Origin: Lutimonas halocynthiae
GTDB taxonomy: Bacteria > Bacteroidota > Bacteroidia > Flavobacteriales > Flavobacteriaceae
Direction: 5' to 3'
Length of the DNA: 64,000 nt
NCBI RefSeq assembly: GCF_030409835.1
Contig: NZ_JAUFQO010000016.1
Span: forward strand, 904,263 to 968,262
Numbering within the stretch: the first letter of the stretch is position 1; each line of letters opens with the position of its first letter. Shown piece after piece: positions 43,793 through 52,272 of the stretch. A program made the position numbers and the translations under genes. The notes beneath the pieces were generated by a model that worked only from the letters and a program-made list of their open reading frames with translations, ran no database searches and was not told where the DNA came from.

Positions 43793-45610
43793 ATGTCTAC
43801 AAAACACACCTTCCATATTCCCGTTATGGGAACTGGATTCACTCTTGATACGCCTTTAAAGGTCGCACCCTATGGTATGGATTCGGTTGTATCCATAGTG
43901 GATGACGTTCTCATTGAAAACCTCAGAAAAGCCTATTGTGAAAAATTTGAAATCCCTTATCAGGCGATAACAGATAAGATCGAAGACTTTAGAGCAAAAA
44001 GGATTACATCTTATTTAAATTTACTTCAAGAACTAGCTGAGGAAAAATTTAAACAAATTAAAGATTCAACACTTGAGACAAGTAAGGAGATCAAAGCATA
44101 CTTCAATATGCTTCCTGAGAGTTCAAGTTTGAAGCAACAATTTCTTGAACTGACTTCAAATAACACAACCTGGAAAGAAATTAAAAACTGGGCAAACCAG
44201 CACTTAAGTATGGGTAGTATTGATGTAAACATCATGACAAAACTCGACAAGGTGAATTATAAGGAGGGTGAAAAATTACCAAATGAATACAATGATGCTC
44301 ATGCGGCATTAAGAGGCTTCGCCGAAAGCAATCTGGAATCTTCTCTTGTGTTATCTGCCGGAATGAACCCTAGACTCTATAGCTATATGGAGCAGTTTGA
44401 CGACTTCTATCCGGATGTAAATGGCTATATCAAGAAAAAGATTGTTATCAAGGTAAGTGATTATCGCTCGGCCTTGATACAGGGTAAATTTTTAGCTAAA
44501 AAAGGGCTTTGGGTATCTGAATACAGGATTGAATCCGGGCTTAATTGCGGAGGCCATGCTTTTGCAACTGAAGGGTATCTGATGGGACCTATTTTAGAAG
44601 AGTTTAAAAGCAATAGGGAAGAGTTGATCAAAACGATTCATGAAATACTTCTTCCTGCCTTAAAGCATAGAGAAAAAGTAGCACCAACCAAAACATTAGA
44701 TTTAAAAATAACAGCTCAAGGAGGTGTAGGAACTGAAGAAGAACATAATTTCTTACTTGAACACTACGAAATTGACTCTGTAGGTTGGGGAAGTCCATTT
44801 CTATTGGTTCCTGAGGCCACTACTGTAGATGATGCCACATTAGATAAATTGGCAGCAGCTACTGAAAAGGATTTATACCTTAGTAATATATCACCCCTGG
44901 GAGTTCCTTTTAATAACCTAAGAGGTAATTCAAAGGATCTTGAGAAAGGTGTTAAAATAGAATCAGGAAGACCCGGAAGTCCATGTCCAAAAGAGTTTTT
45001 AGCATTAAACAGTGAGTTTACGGATAAGTCAATTTGTACTGCTTCAAGACAATACCAGCGAAATAAGATCAAAGAACTTGACAAGGAGGCTATTTCAAAA
45101 GAATCTTATAAGAATAAGTTTCAAAAAATCGTTGAAAAATCCTGCCTCTGTATGGGCCTTGGTGCTGCAACTGAACAAATTCACGAGATAAATACAAAAA
45201 CACCCGCAAAAGGCGTCTCTATCTGTCCTGGACCCAATATGGCCTATTTCTCTAAAATTATGAGTCTGAGAGAAATCACAGACCATATTTATGGAAGGAT
45301 CAATGTGATTCCTTCAAATAAAAGACCTAATATGTTCATCAAAGAATTAAAGCTTTATTCAGATCATCTTAAGGCTAAAATTGATGACATTCAAGGAGAT
45401 CTAAATAAAAGACAAGAGAAGTCTTTACTATCCTTTACCCAAAACCTAAAGGATGGAATTAGTTATTACAAAAACCTTTTTGCTCAGAGCAATGACAAGT
45501 TTGAAGCCTCAAAGCTTCAAATACTAGCTGAATTGCAATTATATATGGGTAATCTTGAGGATATGCAGAAACAGATATCAAAATTATCTCTTGCGACACA
45601 GAGCGTTTAA
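43793..45610 (+). CDS. Large conserved protein of unknown function, possible Cys-containing TIM-barrel oxidoreductase
   Basis: 605 aa, no signal peptide or TM helix. It opens KHTFHIPVMGTGFTLDTPLKVAPYGMDSVVSIVDD. Later it contains IESGLNCGGHAFATEGYLMGPI (Cys252) and LKITAQGGVGTEEEHNFLLEHYEIDSVGWGSPFLLVP. It also has LYLSNISPLGVPFNNLRGNS, SGRPGSPCPKEFLALN (Cys398), KSICTASRQY (Cys415), KSCLCMGLGAAT (Cys451, Cys453) and VSICPGPNMAYF (Cys478). The GTGF/DTPLKVA opening and QGGVGT loop resemble FMN-binding barrel enzymes (glutamate synthase or nitronate monooxygenase-like) and the Cys set could hold a Fe-S cluster. This is inference. The C-terminus (490-605) is helical. It has its own operator/promoter and converges on the NudK-like gene with 14 bp between stops. 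Confidence 0.75.
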   Translation: MSTKHTFHIPVMGTGFTLDTPLKVAPYGMDSVVSIVDDVLIENLRKAYCEKFEIPYQAITDKIEDFRAKRITSYLNLLQELAEEKFKQIKDSTLETSKEIKAYFNMLPESSSLKQQFLELTSNNTTWKEIKNWANQHLSMGSIDVNIMTKLDKVNYKEGEKLPNEYNDAHAALRGFAESNLESSLVLSAGMNPRLYSYMEQFDDFYPDVNGYIKKKIVIKVSDYRSALIQGKFLAKKGLWVSEYRIESGLNCGGHAFATEGYLMGPILEEFKSNREELIKTIHEILLPALKHREKVAPTKTLDLKITAQGGVGTEEEHNFLLEHYEIDSVGWGSPFLLVPEATTVDDATLDKLAAATEKDLYLSNISPLGVPFNNLRGNSKDLEKGVKIESGRPGSPCPKEFLALNSEFTDKSICTASRQYQRNKIKELDKEAISKESYKNKFQKIVEKSCLCMGLGAATEQIHEINTKTPAKGVSICPGPNMAYFSKIMSLREITDHIYGRINVIPSNKRPNMFIKELKLYSDHLKAKIDDIQGDLNKRQEKSLLSFTQNLKDGISYYKNLFAQSNDKFEASKLQILAELQLYMGNLEDMQKQISKLSLATQSV

Positions 45611-45624
45611 TATCAATTGATTAA

Positions 45625-46209
45625 TCAAGGCTCCATCAAGCCATGAATTTTCAAATACTGCAATAACATAATGGTCTTGGCATCTTTGATTTCTCCAGTG
45701 GAGATCATTGCCAAGGCCTTTTCAAAATCTACTTCCAGAACAGTTATATCTTCTTGCTCTTCTGCCAATCCGCCACCTAAACCAACTTTATTGCCATCAT
45801 CATAGGCTGCAATATAAAAATGGAGCACCTCAGTTACTGCACCGGGCGACATATACGATTCAAATACTTTCTGAACCTTACTGACTCTAAAACCAGATTC
45901 CTCTTCAGCTTCTTTTATCACACAGGTTTCAGGATCATCTCCATCCAACAGGCCCGCACAGGCCTCAATCAACATGCCTGATTCATTACCGTTCAGATAA
46001 GTAGGCATCCTGAACTGAGAAACAAGAACAACCGTTTGTTTTTCTTTGTTATAGAGCATAATAGCAGCCCCATTCCCACGGTCATAAGCTTCTCGTTGCT
46101 GATTTACCCAATCACCATTGGGCATTTGGTAATCAAAAACAATTTTATTTAAAGTGTACCAATTGTCAGAAAGAAGTACCTTTTTAATATTCTTTACTTT
46201 TGAATTCAT
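45625..46209 (-). CDS. nudK: NUDIX hydrolase, GDP-mannose pyrophosphatase (NudK)-like
   Basis: 194 aa. The family region reads [31 protein letters not shown], a Nudix box of the NudK/ADP-ribose pyrophosphatase group (A.GLLD.DEPE.CI.KEA.EE.G). [24 protein letters not shown] and [22 protein letters not shown] are also typical. It hydrolyses nucleotide sugars such as GDP-mannose in homologues. The gene ends in 14 bp from the 605-aa gene stop and is 6 bp downstream of ettA in the same direction, so it is in the same transcription unit. Confidence 0.88.
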   Translation of the reverse strand: MNSKVKNIKKVLLSDNWYTLNKIVFDYQMPNGDWVNQQREAYDRGNGAAIMLYNKEKQTVVLVSQFRMPTYLNGNESGMLIEACAGLLDGDDPETCVIKEAEEESGFRVSKVQKVFESYMSPGAVTEVLHFYIAAYDDGNKVGLGGGLAEEQEDITVLEVDFEKALAMISTGEIKDAKTIMLLQYLKIHGLMEP

Positions 46210-46215
46210 TCTGAT

Positions 46216-47907
46216 TTAGCGAATTAGCTTTTTGTATTTAATTCTTTTAGGAATCATATCTCCACCCAATCTTTTCTTCTTATTCTCTTCGTAATCAGAG
46301 AAACTTCCTTCGAAAAAGTAGACTTGAGAATCTCCTTCAAAAGCTAATATATGCGTACATACCCTGTCTAAGAACCATCTATCATGCGATATGATCACTG
46401 CACAACCAGCAAAGTTTTCAAGTCCTTCTTCAAGAGCTCTTAAGGTATTCACATCCAAATCATTAGTTGGCTCATCTAAAAGTAATACATTACCTTCTTC
46501 TCTCAGCGTCATGGCAAGGTGCAATCTGTTTCGCTCACCTCCTGATAAGGCTGAAACCTTTTTGTTTTGCTCAGAACCACTATAATTAAAACGACCTAGA
46601 TAGGCTCTGGAATTCACCATCTTTCCTCCCATCATAATCATCTCTTGTTCATCAGAAAAATTCTGCCAAATAGACTTTTCCGGATCTATATTAGAATGGC
46701 TCTGATCAACATAAGCAACCTTCGCCGTATCACCAACCTTAAATTCTCCTTTATCTGCCTTCTCTTCTCCCATGATCATTCTGAAAATGGTGGTTTTACC
46801 AGCACCGTTAGGGCCAATAATCCCAACTATTCCGTTTGGAGGCAGTTTAAAATTAAGATCATCATAAAGTAATTTATCTCCAAAAGCCTTCGATACACCC
46901 ACCGCATCGATAACATTATTACCTAAGCGAGGGCCATGTGGAATATAGATTTCAAGCTTTTCTTCCTGCTTTTGCTGATCCTGACTCATCAATTTATCAT
47001 AACTCGATAACCTGGCCTTAGATTTAGCGTGACGCCCTTTAGGAGCCATCCTCACCCATTCCAATTCTCTTTGAAGGGTTTTTTGACGCTTAGACGCTGT
47101 TTTTTCCTCCTTTGCCAATCGATCCGATTTTTGTTCAAGCCAAGATGAGTAATTCCCCTTCCAAGGAATTCCCTCTCCTCTGTCAAGTTCTAAGATCCAA
47201 CCCGCCACATTATCAAGAAAATACCTGTCATGCGTAACCGCAATAACTGTTCCTTGGTATTGCGCCAAATGATGCTCTAACCAGTGTACAGACTCTGCAT
47301 CTAAATGGTTGGTAGGTTCATCTAAAAGCAACACATCCGGCTGTTGTAATAACAACCTGCAAAGCGCTACACGACGTCTCTCTCCTCCAGACAGATTCTT
47401 AATAGGCACATCACCGTCAGGAGTTCGCAATGCATCCATGGCGATTTCTAATTTGGTATCCAACTCCCAGGCGTTCTGCGCGTCAATTTTATCCTGAAGA
47501 TCAGCTTGCTGAGCCATTAACTTCTCCATTTTATCGGCATCAGAATACACCTCTTCAAGACCAAACATATCATTAATCTTATTGTATTCATCTAAAATGG
47601 CAACCGTTTCTGCTACCCCTTCCCTTACAATGTCAATAACGGTTTTACTGTCATCCAATATCGGTTCCTGAGCTAAATACCCCACTGAATAATTTGGAGC
47701 AAAAACGACATCACCTTGATAATTCTTTTCTAAACCTGCAATAATCTTTAATAGAGTAGATTTTCCAGATCCGTTAAGACCGAGTATCCCAATCTTGGCA
47801 CCATAGAAAAAACTTAAATATATATTCTTAAGAACCTGTTTATTGGTACCTTGATAAGATTTACTAACTCCAGACATGGAGAAAATCACCTTTTTATCAT
47901 CTGACAT
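46216..47907 (-). CDS. ettA: Energy-dependent translational throttle protein EttA (ABC-F)
   Basis: 563 aa. Two ABC domains: Walker A GLNGSGKSTLLK and GPNGAGKTTIFR, signatures LSGGERRRVALCRLL and LSGGERNRLHLAMTL, and Walker B LLLDEPTNHLDA and LLLDEPTNDLDV. The linker with SWLEQKSDRLAKEEKTASKRQKTLQRELEWVRMAPKGRHAKSKARL is the EttA P-site tRNA interaction motif. No membrane segments. It gates ribosome entry into the elongation cycle by energy status. Confidence 0.95.
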   Translation of the reverse strand: MSDDKKVIFSMSGVSKSYQGTNKQVLKNIYLSFFYGAKIGILGLNGSGKSTLLKIIAGLEKNYQGDVVFAPNYSVGYLAQEPILDDSKTVIDIVREGVAETVAILDEYNKINDMFGLEEVYSDADKMEKLMAQQADLQDKIDAQNAWELDTKLEIAMDALRTPDGDVPIKNLSGGERRRVALCRLLLQQPDVLLLDEPTNHLDAESVHWLEHHLAQYQGTVIAVTHDRYFLDNVAGWILELDRGEGIPWKGNYSSWLEQKSDRLAKEEKTASKRQKTLQRELEWVRMAPKGRHAKSKARLSSYDKLMSQDQQKQEEKLEIYIPHGPRLGNNVIDAVGVSKAFGDKLLYDDLNFKLPPNGIVGIIGPNGAGKTTIFRMIMGEEKADKGEFKVGDTAKVAYVDQSHSNIDPEKSIWQNFSDEQEMIMMGGKMVNSRAYLGRFNYSGSEQNKKVSALSGGERNRLHLAMTLREEGNVLLLDEPTNDLDVNTLRALEEGLENFAGCAVIISHDRWFLDRVCTHILAFEGDSQVYFFEGSFSDYEENKKKRLGGDMIPKRIKYKKLIR

Positions 47908-48147
47908 AATGTGCTTGTTTAATTATTATTCTATTCGGGTAAACCCTGATTTATATTTTTTGGCCTACAAATATAGTAATCGCTTTTGTTAAATTCATAT
48001 TTCGAATGTGTTTGTAATGAATCAAAAACAGATAGCCTTAAGGCCAGGCAATACTCCTGCACGCATATATTTAATTAATAATCAAGATCTAAGCAGAATA
48101 TTTTATATTTTTATAACACATTGACCTAAATAACCAAATCCATTCTT

Positions 48148-49584
48148 ATGAAAAACTACTACCTCTTACTGATCCTTTCTTTATTATTAAACGGCGTTTA
48201 TGCCCAGGATTCGAAAAAAGATTATACCGAAGCTTTCCAAGTAGTCGAGGTTTGGCTAGAAGCCCAGAAAGACTATGATCAACTTCCCGGCCTTACAGCG
48301 ATTGTGGTTGAAGATCAGGAAGTTTTATGGTCAGGAGCAGTGGGAATGTCTAATATAGAGAACAAAACTTCAGCCAGCGAGAATACAATTTGTAGTATTT
48401 GCTCCATTTCAAAGTTGTTTACTTCTGTAGCGATAATGAAGCTATACGATGAAGGTAAAATTCGTTTAGACGACAAGGTTAGTGACCACCTGCCCGCTTA
48501 TGCCCTTGAACAAAAATATCCTGAAAGTGGCCCCATTACCATACGATCTTTATTAACCCATTCTTCTGGCATACCGCGAGAAGCTGGCTATCCTTATTGG
48601 ACTGGTCCTGACTTCCCGTTTCCAACAAAAGAAGAAATAGATTCAAAATTAAAGGATCAGGAAACACTTTATCCGGCCTCTACTTATTTTCAGTATAGTA
48701 ATTTAGGATTGACGCTACTTGGCGAAATTGTTGAAGAGATTTCGGGAATGCCTTATGATGATTATGTCGAACAAAATATACTTACCCCTCTTGGCTTATC
48801 CAATACGCGAACTGAGCTGCCAGAAAACCTGTATGGTGAAGAACTAGCCATTGGATATACGGCTAGAAACAGAGACGGAAGTCGCAATAAAGTAAAGTTA
48901 TTTCAGGCAAATGGGATCACTCCTGCTGCTGGTTTCTCTTCTACTGTAGGAGATCTAGGTAAATTTGCATCATGGCAATTCAGGTTAAGAGATAGTACCC
49001 TAGTAGAAATATTAAAACCAGCTACGCTTAAAAATATGCAAAATGTACATTGGACCAATCCTGACTGGAGCACTACTTGGGGTCTGGGATTCTCGGTGTA
49101 TAAAGGAAGTGATGGCAATACCTGGGTGGGCCATGGAGGTTCTTGCCCAGGCTACCGTTCAACCCTTCAAATTAACCTTAAAACAAAGAGGGCCTTCTCA
49201 GTCATGATCAATGCTAATGGCACAAACCCTAATAAATATGGAAAAGGTATTAATGCCATTATGAATAAAATGGAGACTTCAAAAAAAGACATGGATACCG
49301 AAGCCTCTCAAAAACTAAAAAACTATGTTGGCTACTATGATAGTTCTCCATGGTGGGGTGAGGTCTATATCGGTACTTTTAACGGCAAATTGGTTAGCCT
49401 TTCGCTTCCTTCAGAAGAACCTGCTGAAGCCATGCATTTTTATAAACATATTGAAGGCGATGTTTTTAGACGTATTCGAAAAGACAAAACACTGGGAGAA
49501 ACCCTAACTTTCATAAGAGACAAAGATGGAAAGATAGTAAAACTAGAACGACATGGAAATTTCTCACCGAGGATAAATCGCTAA
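48148..49584 (+). CDS. Exported serine hydrolase (beta-lactamase class C / PBP4-like fold)
   Basis: 478 aa. Signal peptide KNYYLLLILSLLLNGVYAQ. Catalytic SxxK is S86-I-S-K89 (CSISKLF), YxN is Y183-S-N185 (YFQYSNLGLT), and the third element is GHGGSCPGY. A C-terminal about 100-residue domain (KLKNYVGYYDSSPWWGEVYIGTFNGKLVSL) resembles the lipocalin-like extension of this family. Members act as esterases, D-amino peptidases or lactamases. Substrate cannot be set. It is convergent with the SDR gene. Confidence 0.92.
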   Translation: MKNYYLLLILSLLLNGVYAQDSKKDYTEAFQVVEVWLEAQKDYDQLPGLTAIVVEDQEVLWSGAVGMSNIENKTSASENTICSICSISKLFTSVAIMKLYDEGKIRLDDKVSDHLPAYALEQKYPESGPITIRSLLTHSSGIPREAGYPYWTGPDFPFPTKEEIDSKLKDQETLYPASTYFQYSNLGLTLLGEIVEEISGMPYDDYVEQNILTPLGLSNTRTELPENLYGEELAIGYTARNRDGSRNKVKLFQANGITPAAGFSSTVGDLGKFASWQFRLRDSTLVEILKPATLKNMQNVHWTNPDWSTTWGLGFSVYKGSDGNTWVGHGGSCPGYRSTLQINLKTKRAFSVMINANGTNPNKYGKGINAIMNKMETSKKDMDTEASQKLKNYVGYYDSSPWWGEVYIGTFNGKLVSLSLPSEEPAEAMHFYKHIEGDVFRRIRKDKTLGETLTFIRDKDGKIVKLERHGNFSPRINR

Positions 49585-49715
49585 GTCTTTTATTGAAACG
49601 GATTCCTATTTATATTGCTTTTAAGACTGCTTTGGTTTAAATTTTAAATTAAACTAATTATAGAGGATAGTGTCTTTAAGTATTTAATAAACAATATTTT
49701 ATAGAAAAATTTAAA

Positions 49716-50411
49716 TTATAATTCATGATCAATAGCCGAGAAGAATTTACCATTCGGCCCGTCATCATCTATCAAGGCCGGAGCCAAAGCTCCGGGCAAG
49801 ACTGCCTCAACTGGGTGCTCTGCATTTGCACCACCTAAATCAGTTCTTAACCAGCCCGGGTCAAGCATATTGATGCGCACTCCTGAGTCTATAAGTTTTA
49901 TCGCAAAATCATCGGTTATTTTATTAACTGCCCATTTCGATGCCCCATAAGGCGCTAGCTCAGGCTGGTCCTTAATTCCGGATGTTAAATTCACCACACG
50001 GCCGAAACCTCTTTCTACCATGCCAGGCAAGAATGCTGAACAAAGTGTATACAAAGCAAAAACATTGACTTTAAAAGTCAAGGCCCATTCATCCCAATTA
50101 TGCTCCCAATAATTTTCATGAAAAGCAGTCATCAAGCCTGCATTATTATATAAGATATCTACATCCAGGTCAAGTGCCTCTACTTGCGAAATGAGGTCTT
50201 TCACATTTGTCTCATCAGACAATTCGCCATATACAGCAAAGGTCTTAATAGGAAATTCTTCTAGCATACCAATCGTTTGTTCACAACTCCCCCTTGCTCT
50301 TCCATGAACAATAACATTACAACCGTGTGCTGCCAATCCTTTGGCAATTTGTTGCCCTATACCTCTGCTAGAACCCGTAATAAAAGCAGTTTTACCTTTT
50401 AAATAAATCAT
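49716..50411 (-). CDS. Short-chain dehydrogenase/reductase (SDR)
   Basis: 231 aa. Rossmann motif TGSSRGIGQQIA near residue 11, NNAGLM, active-site Ser in VVNLTSGIKDQ and YGASKWAVNK (Tyr-x3-Lys). Specificity for NADP is suggested by the SRGIG/HGRARGS basic region. Substrate unknown. It is divergent from the exported esterase gene with 246 bp between, in which an inverted repeat occurs. Confidence 0.92.
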   Translation of the reverse strand: MIYLKGKTAFITGSSRGIGQQIAKGLAAHGCNVIVHGRARGSCEQTIGMLEEFPIKTFAVYGELSDETNVKDLISQVEALDLDVDILYNNAGLMTAFHENYWEHNWDEWALTFKVNVFALYTLCSAFLPGMVERGFGRVVNLTSGIKDQPELAPYGASKWAVNKITDDFAIKLIDSGVRINMLDPGWLRTDLGGANAEHPVEAVLPGALAPALIDDDGPNGKFFSAIDHEL

Positions 50412-50453
50412 TAATTAAGCCGTTATAAATGAAGCATTAAAAGTAATAAAGAA

Positions 50454-50489
50454 TTGCAAACCCTAGGGTTTAAAACTCGATTAAGTTTG
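50454..50489 (+). promoter_or_regulatory. Perfect 14-bp palindrome between candidate -33 and -7 boxes for the esterase gene
   Basis: AAACCCTAGGGTTT (50458-50471) is fully palindromic. It lies between TTG (50454-50456) and TAAGTTTG (50482-50489), spacing 25, slightly longer than normal. A repressor bound here would block this promoter. Confidence 0.4.
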
Positions 50490-50657
50490 ACGAAATCAGC
50501 TTATCATTTAGCCCGACCGCCTATACTGAGCTGTCGTTTCAACTACAATCCTATTCACAAATATTATGTTTATATTTATCTGGCTACTAATACGAACTCA
50601 GATTGAAAAAAATACTGAATGTATTGCACATTAACACCTAACTAAACAAATCAAACT

Positions 50658-52190
50658 ATGAACATTAAAAGTACATGCCTTTTTGCCTTATTTCTTTGTC
50701 TGGGACTACAGGTTTTTGCCCAAGAAGAACAACATGACCTTACTATCCAAGTCTCAATTGACGAGACGCTGCATGAATCGTTTAAAAGTAATGGGCGTCT
50801 TTTTGTCTTCTTGACCCAAAATGCAAAGCTCGAGCCACGAAAACAAATCTGGCCCAATCCCTACAACAAGACATACGTTTTTGCGCGAAATATCGATAAT
50901 TTTCCTGCAAAGAAAACGATTGAATTATCCGGAAAAGACCAATGGACCAAGACACCTGACTGGGACCTAAACGCAATTCCAGAAGGAACTTATTATGTTC
51001 AGGTGGTTTGGGATCAAGACACCCAGGAATCAAGAATAGATGCCCCGGGAAACCTATTTGCCAGCAAACAGGAAATATTGATTGACGGCAAAAAAACACT
51101 CGAATTCAATTTAGATCAAAAAAATGAAGCCAGAGAGATCAAAGCCCACCATCTGTCTAAATTGATAGATTTAAAAAGTGATACTTTGTCTGCATGGTGG
51201 GGTAAAGAAATGACCTTAAAAGCCAGTGTGTTGCTTCCACATAATTATGATAATACGAAGGCCTATCCTATCCGATACAATGTGGCTGGTTATGGCGGCA
51301 GATACACACGAATTGACAGATTGATTACTTATGATAAATTCATGAAATGGTGGGATTCCAATGAATCTCCTCAGATCATTACCGTGTTTCTTGATGGAGA
51401 AGGGCCTTTTGGAGATTCTTATCAAATGGACTCTGAGAACAGCGGCCCATATGGCTATTCTCTTATCAACGAATTTATCCCGCACATTGAAAGCAAGTTT
51501 CGAGGAACTGATACCCCTATGACCAGATTTGTTGATGGTTGTTCAACTGGAGGTTGGGTGTCATTAGGATTGCAATTATACTATCCTGACGTTTTCAATG
51601 GCGTATATTCTTACAGCCCGGATGCGATCGATTTTGAAAATTATCAATTGATCAACATATACAAAGAAAAACAAGCCTTTAAAAATGAAGTGGGCTACCT
51701 CAGGCCTATTATGAGGGATACGAATGGTGAACCACTTCTTTCAATGAAGGAATTTATAGCCTATGAAAATGTATTCGGTTCATCTGATTCTTATTTAGAT
51801 TCAGGAGGTCAATTTAGTGCCCATACAGCACTTTACAGCCCTAAGGGGGATAATGGTCTTCCTATGCCAATGTTCGACCCTTATACAGGCGTTATCAATC
51901 CTGAAGTGGCTAAATCATGGGAGAAGTATGACTTCAAAAAGTATGCTGAAACAAATTGGTCAGTGTTGGGTCCTAAAATTCAAGGGAAAATATATATCTG
52001 GATGGGTGACATGGACCATTTTTATCTCAACACCGGAACCAGAGGCTTTGGTGATTTCCTGGAATCAACTTCAAATCCAAAATCTGACGCAATTATTGAG
52101 TTTACACCTATGGAAGGGCACTGCTCATTGTACTCACATAAGAAGGTTCTTTTACAAATGCAGGAAAGAATTGATTTTTTAAACAAATAA
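50658..52190 (+). CDS. Exported esterase-type alpha/beta hydrolase
   Basis: 510 aa. Signal peptide NIKSTCLFALFLCLGLQVFAQ. An N-terminal strand-rich domain (about 22-155) precedes the hydrolase domain, with RYNVAGYGGRYTR, HIESKFRGTDTPMTRFVDGCSTGGWVSLGLQLYYPDVF (nucleophile Ser296 in GCSTGG) and a C-terminal YIWMGDMDHFYLNT...GHCSLY that carries the likely His. This resembles the putative-esterase (Esterase D/FrsA-like) family. Substrate unknown. It ends in a terminator shared with the DUF349 gene. Confidence 0.85.
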   Translation: MNIKSTCLFALFLCLGLQVFAQEEQHDLTIQVSIDETLHESFKSNGRLFVFLTQNAKLEPRKQIWPNPYNKTYVFARNIDNFPAKKTIELSGKDQWTKTPDWDLNAIPEGTYYVQVVWDQDTQESRIDAPGNLFASKQEILIDGKKTLEFNLDQKNEAREIKAHHLSKLIDLKSDTLSAWWGKEMTLKASVLLPHNYDNTKAYPIRYNVAGYGGRYTRIDRLITYDKFMKWWDSNESPQIITVFLDGEGPFGDSYQMDSENSGPYGYSLINEFIPHIESKFRGTDTPMTRFVDGCSTGGWVSLGLQLYYPDVFNGVYSYSPDAIDFENYQLINIYKEKQAFKNEVGYLRPIMRDTNGEPLLSMKEFIAYENVFGSSDSYLDSGGQFSAHTALYSPKGDNGLPMPMFDPYTGVINPEVAKSWEKYDFKKYAETNWSVLGPKIQGKIYIWMGDMDHFYLNTGTRGFGDFLESTSNPKSDAIIEFTPMEGHCSLYSHKKVLLQMQERIDFLNK

Positions 52191-52237
52191 TCGCTGAAGA
52201 AAATATAGGGCTTCTATTAGAAGCAGTTTATTAAAAC

Positions 52238-52269
52238 AAAAAAAAACCGCTCAAGAGCGGTTTTTTTTT
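52238..52269. terminator. Bidirectional terminator between esterase and DUF349 genes
   Basis: CCGCTC-AA-GAGCGG with flanking A9 and T9 tracts, usable from either side. Confidence 0.9.
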
Positions 52270-52272
52270 GTT

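Noticed and set aside
48017-48124. 35-codon plus-strand open frame in the gap before the serine hydrolase
   Set aside because: No recognised motif, weak context and AT-rich composition. Chance ORFs of this size are expected.
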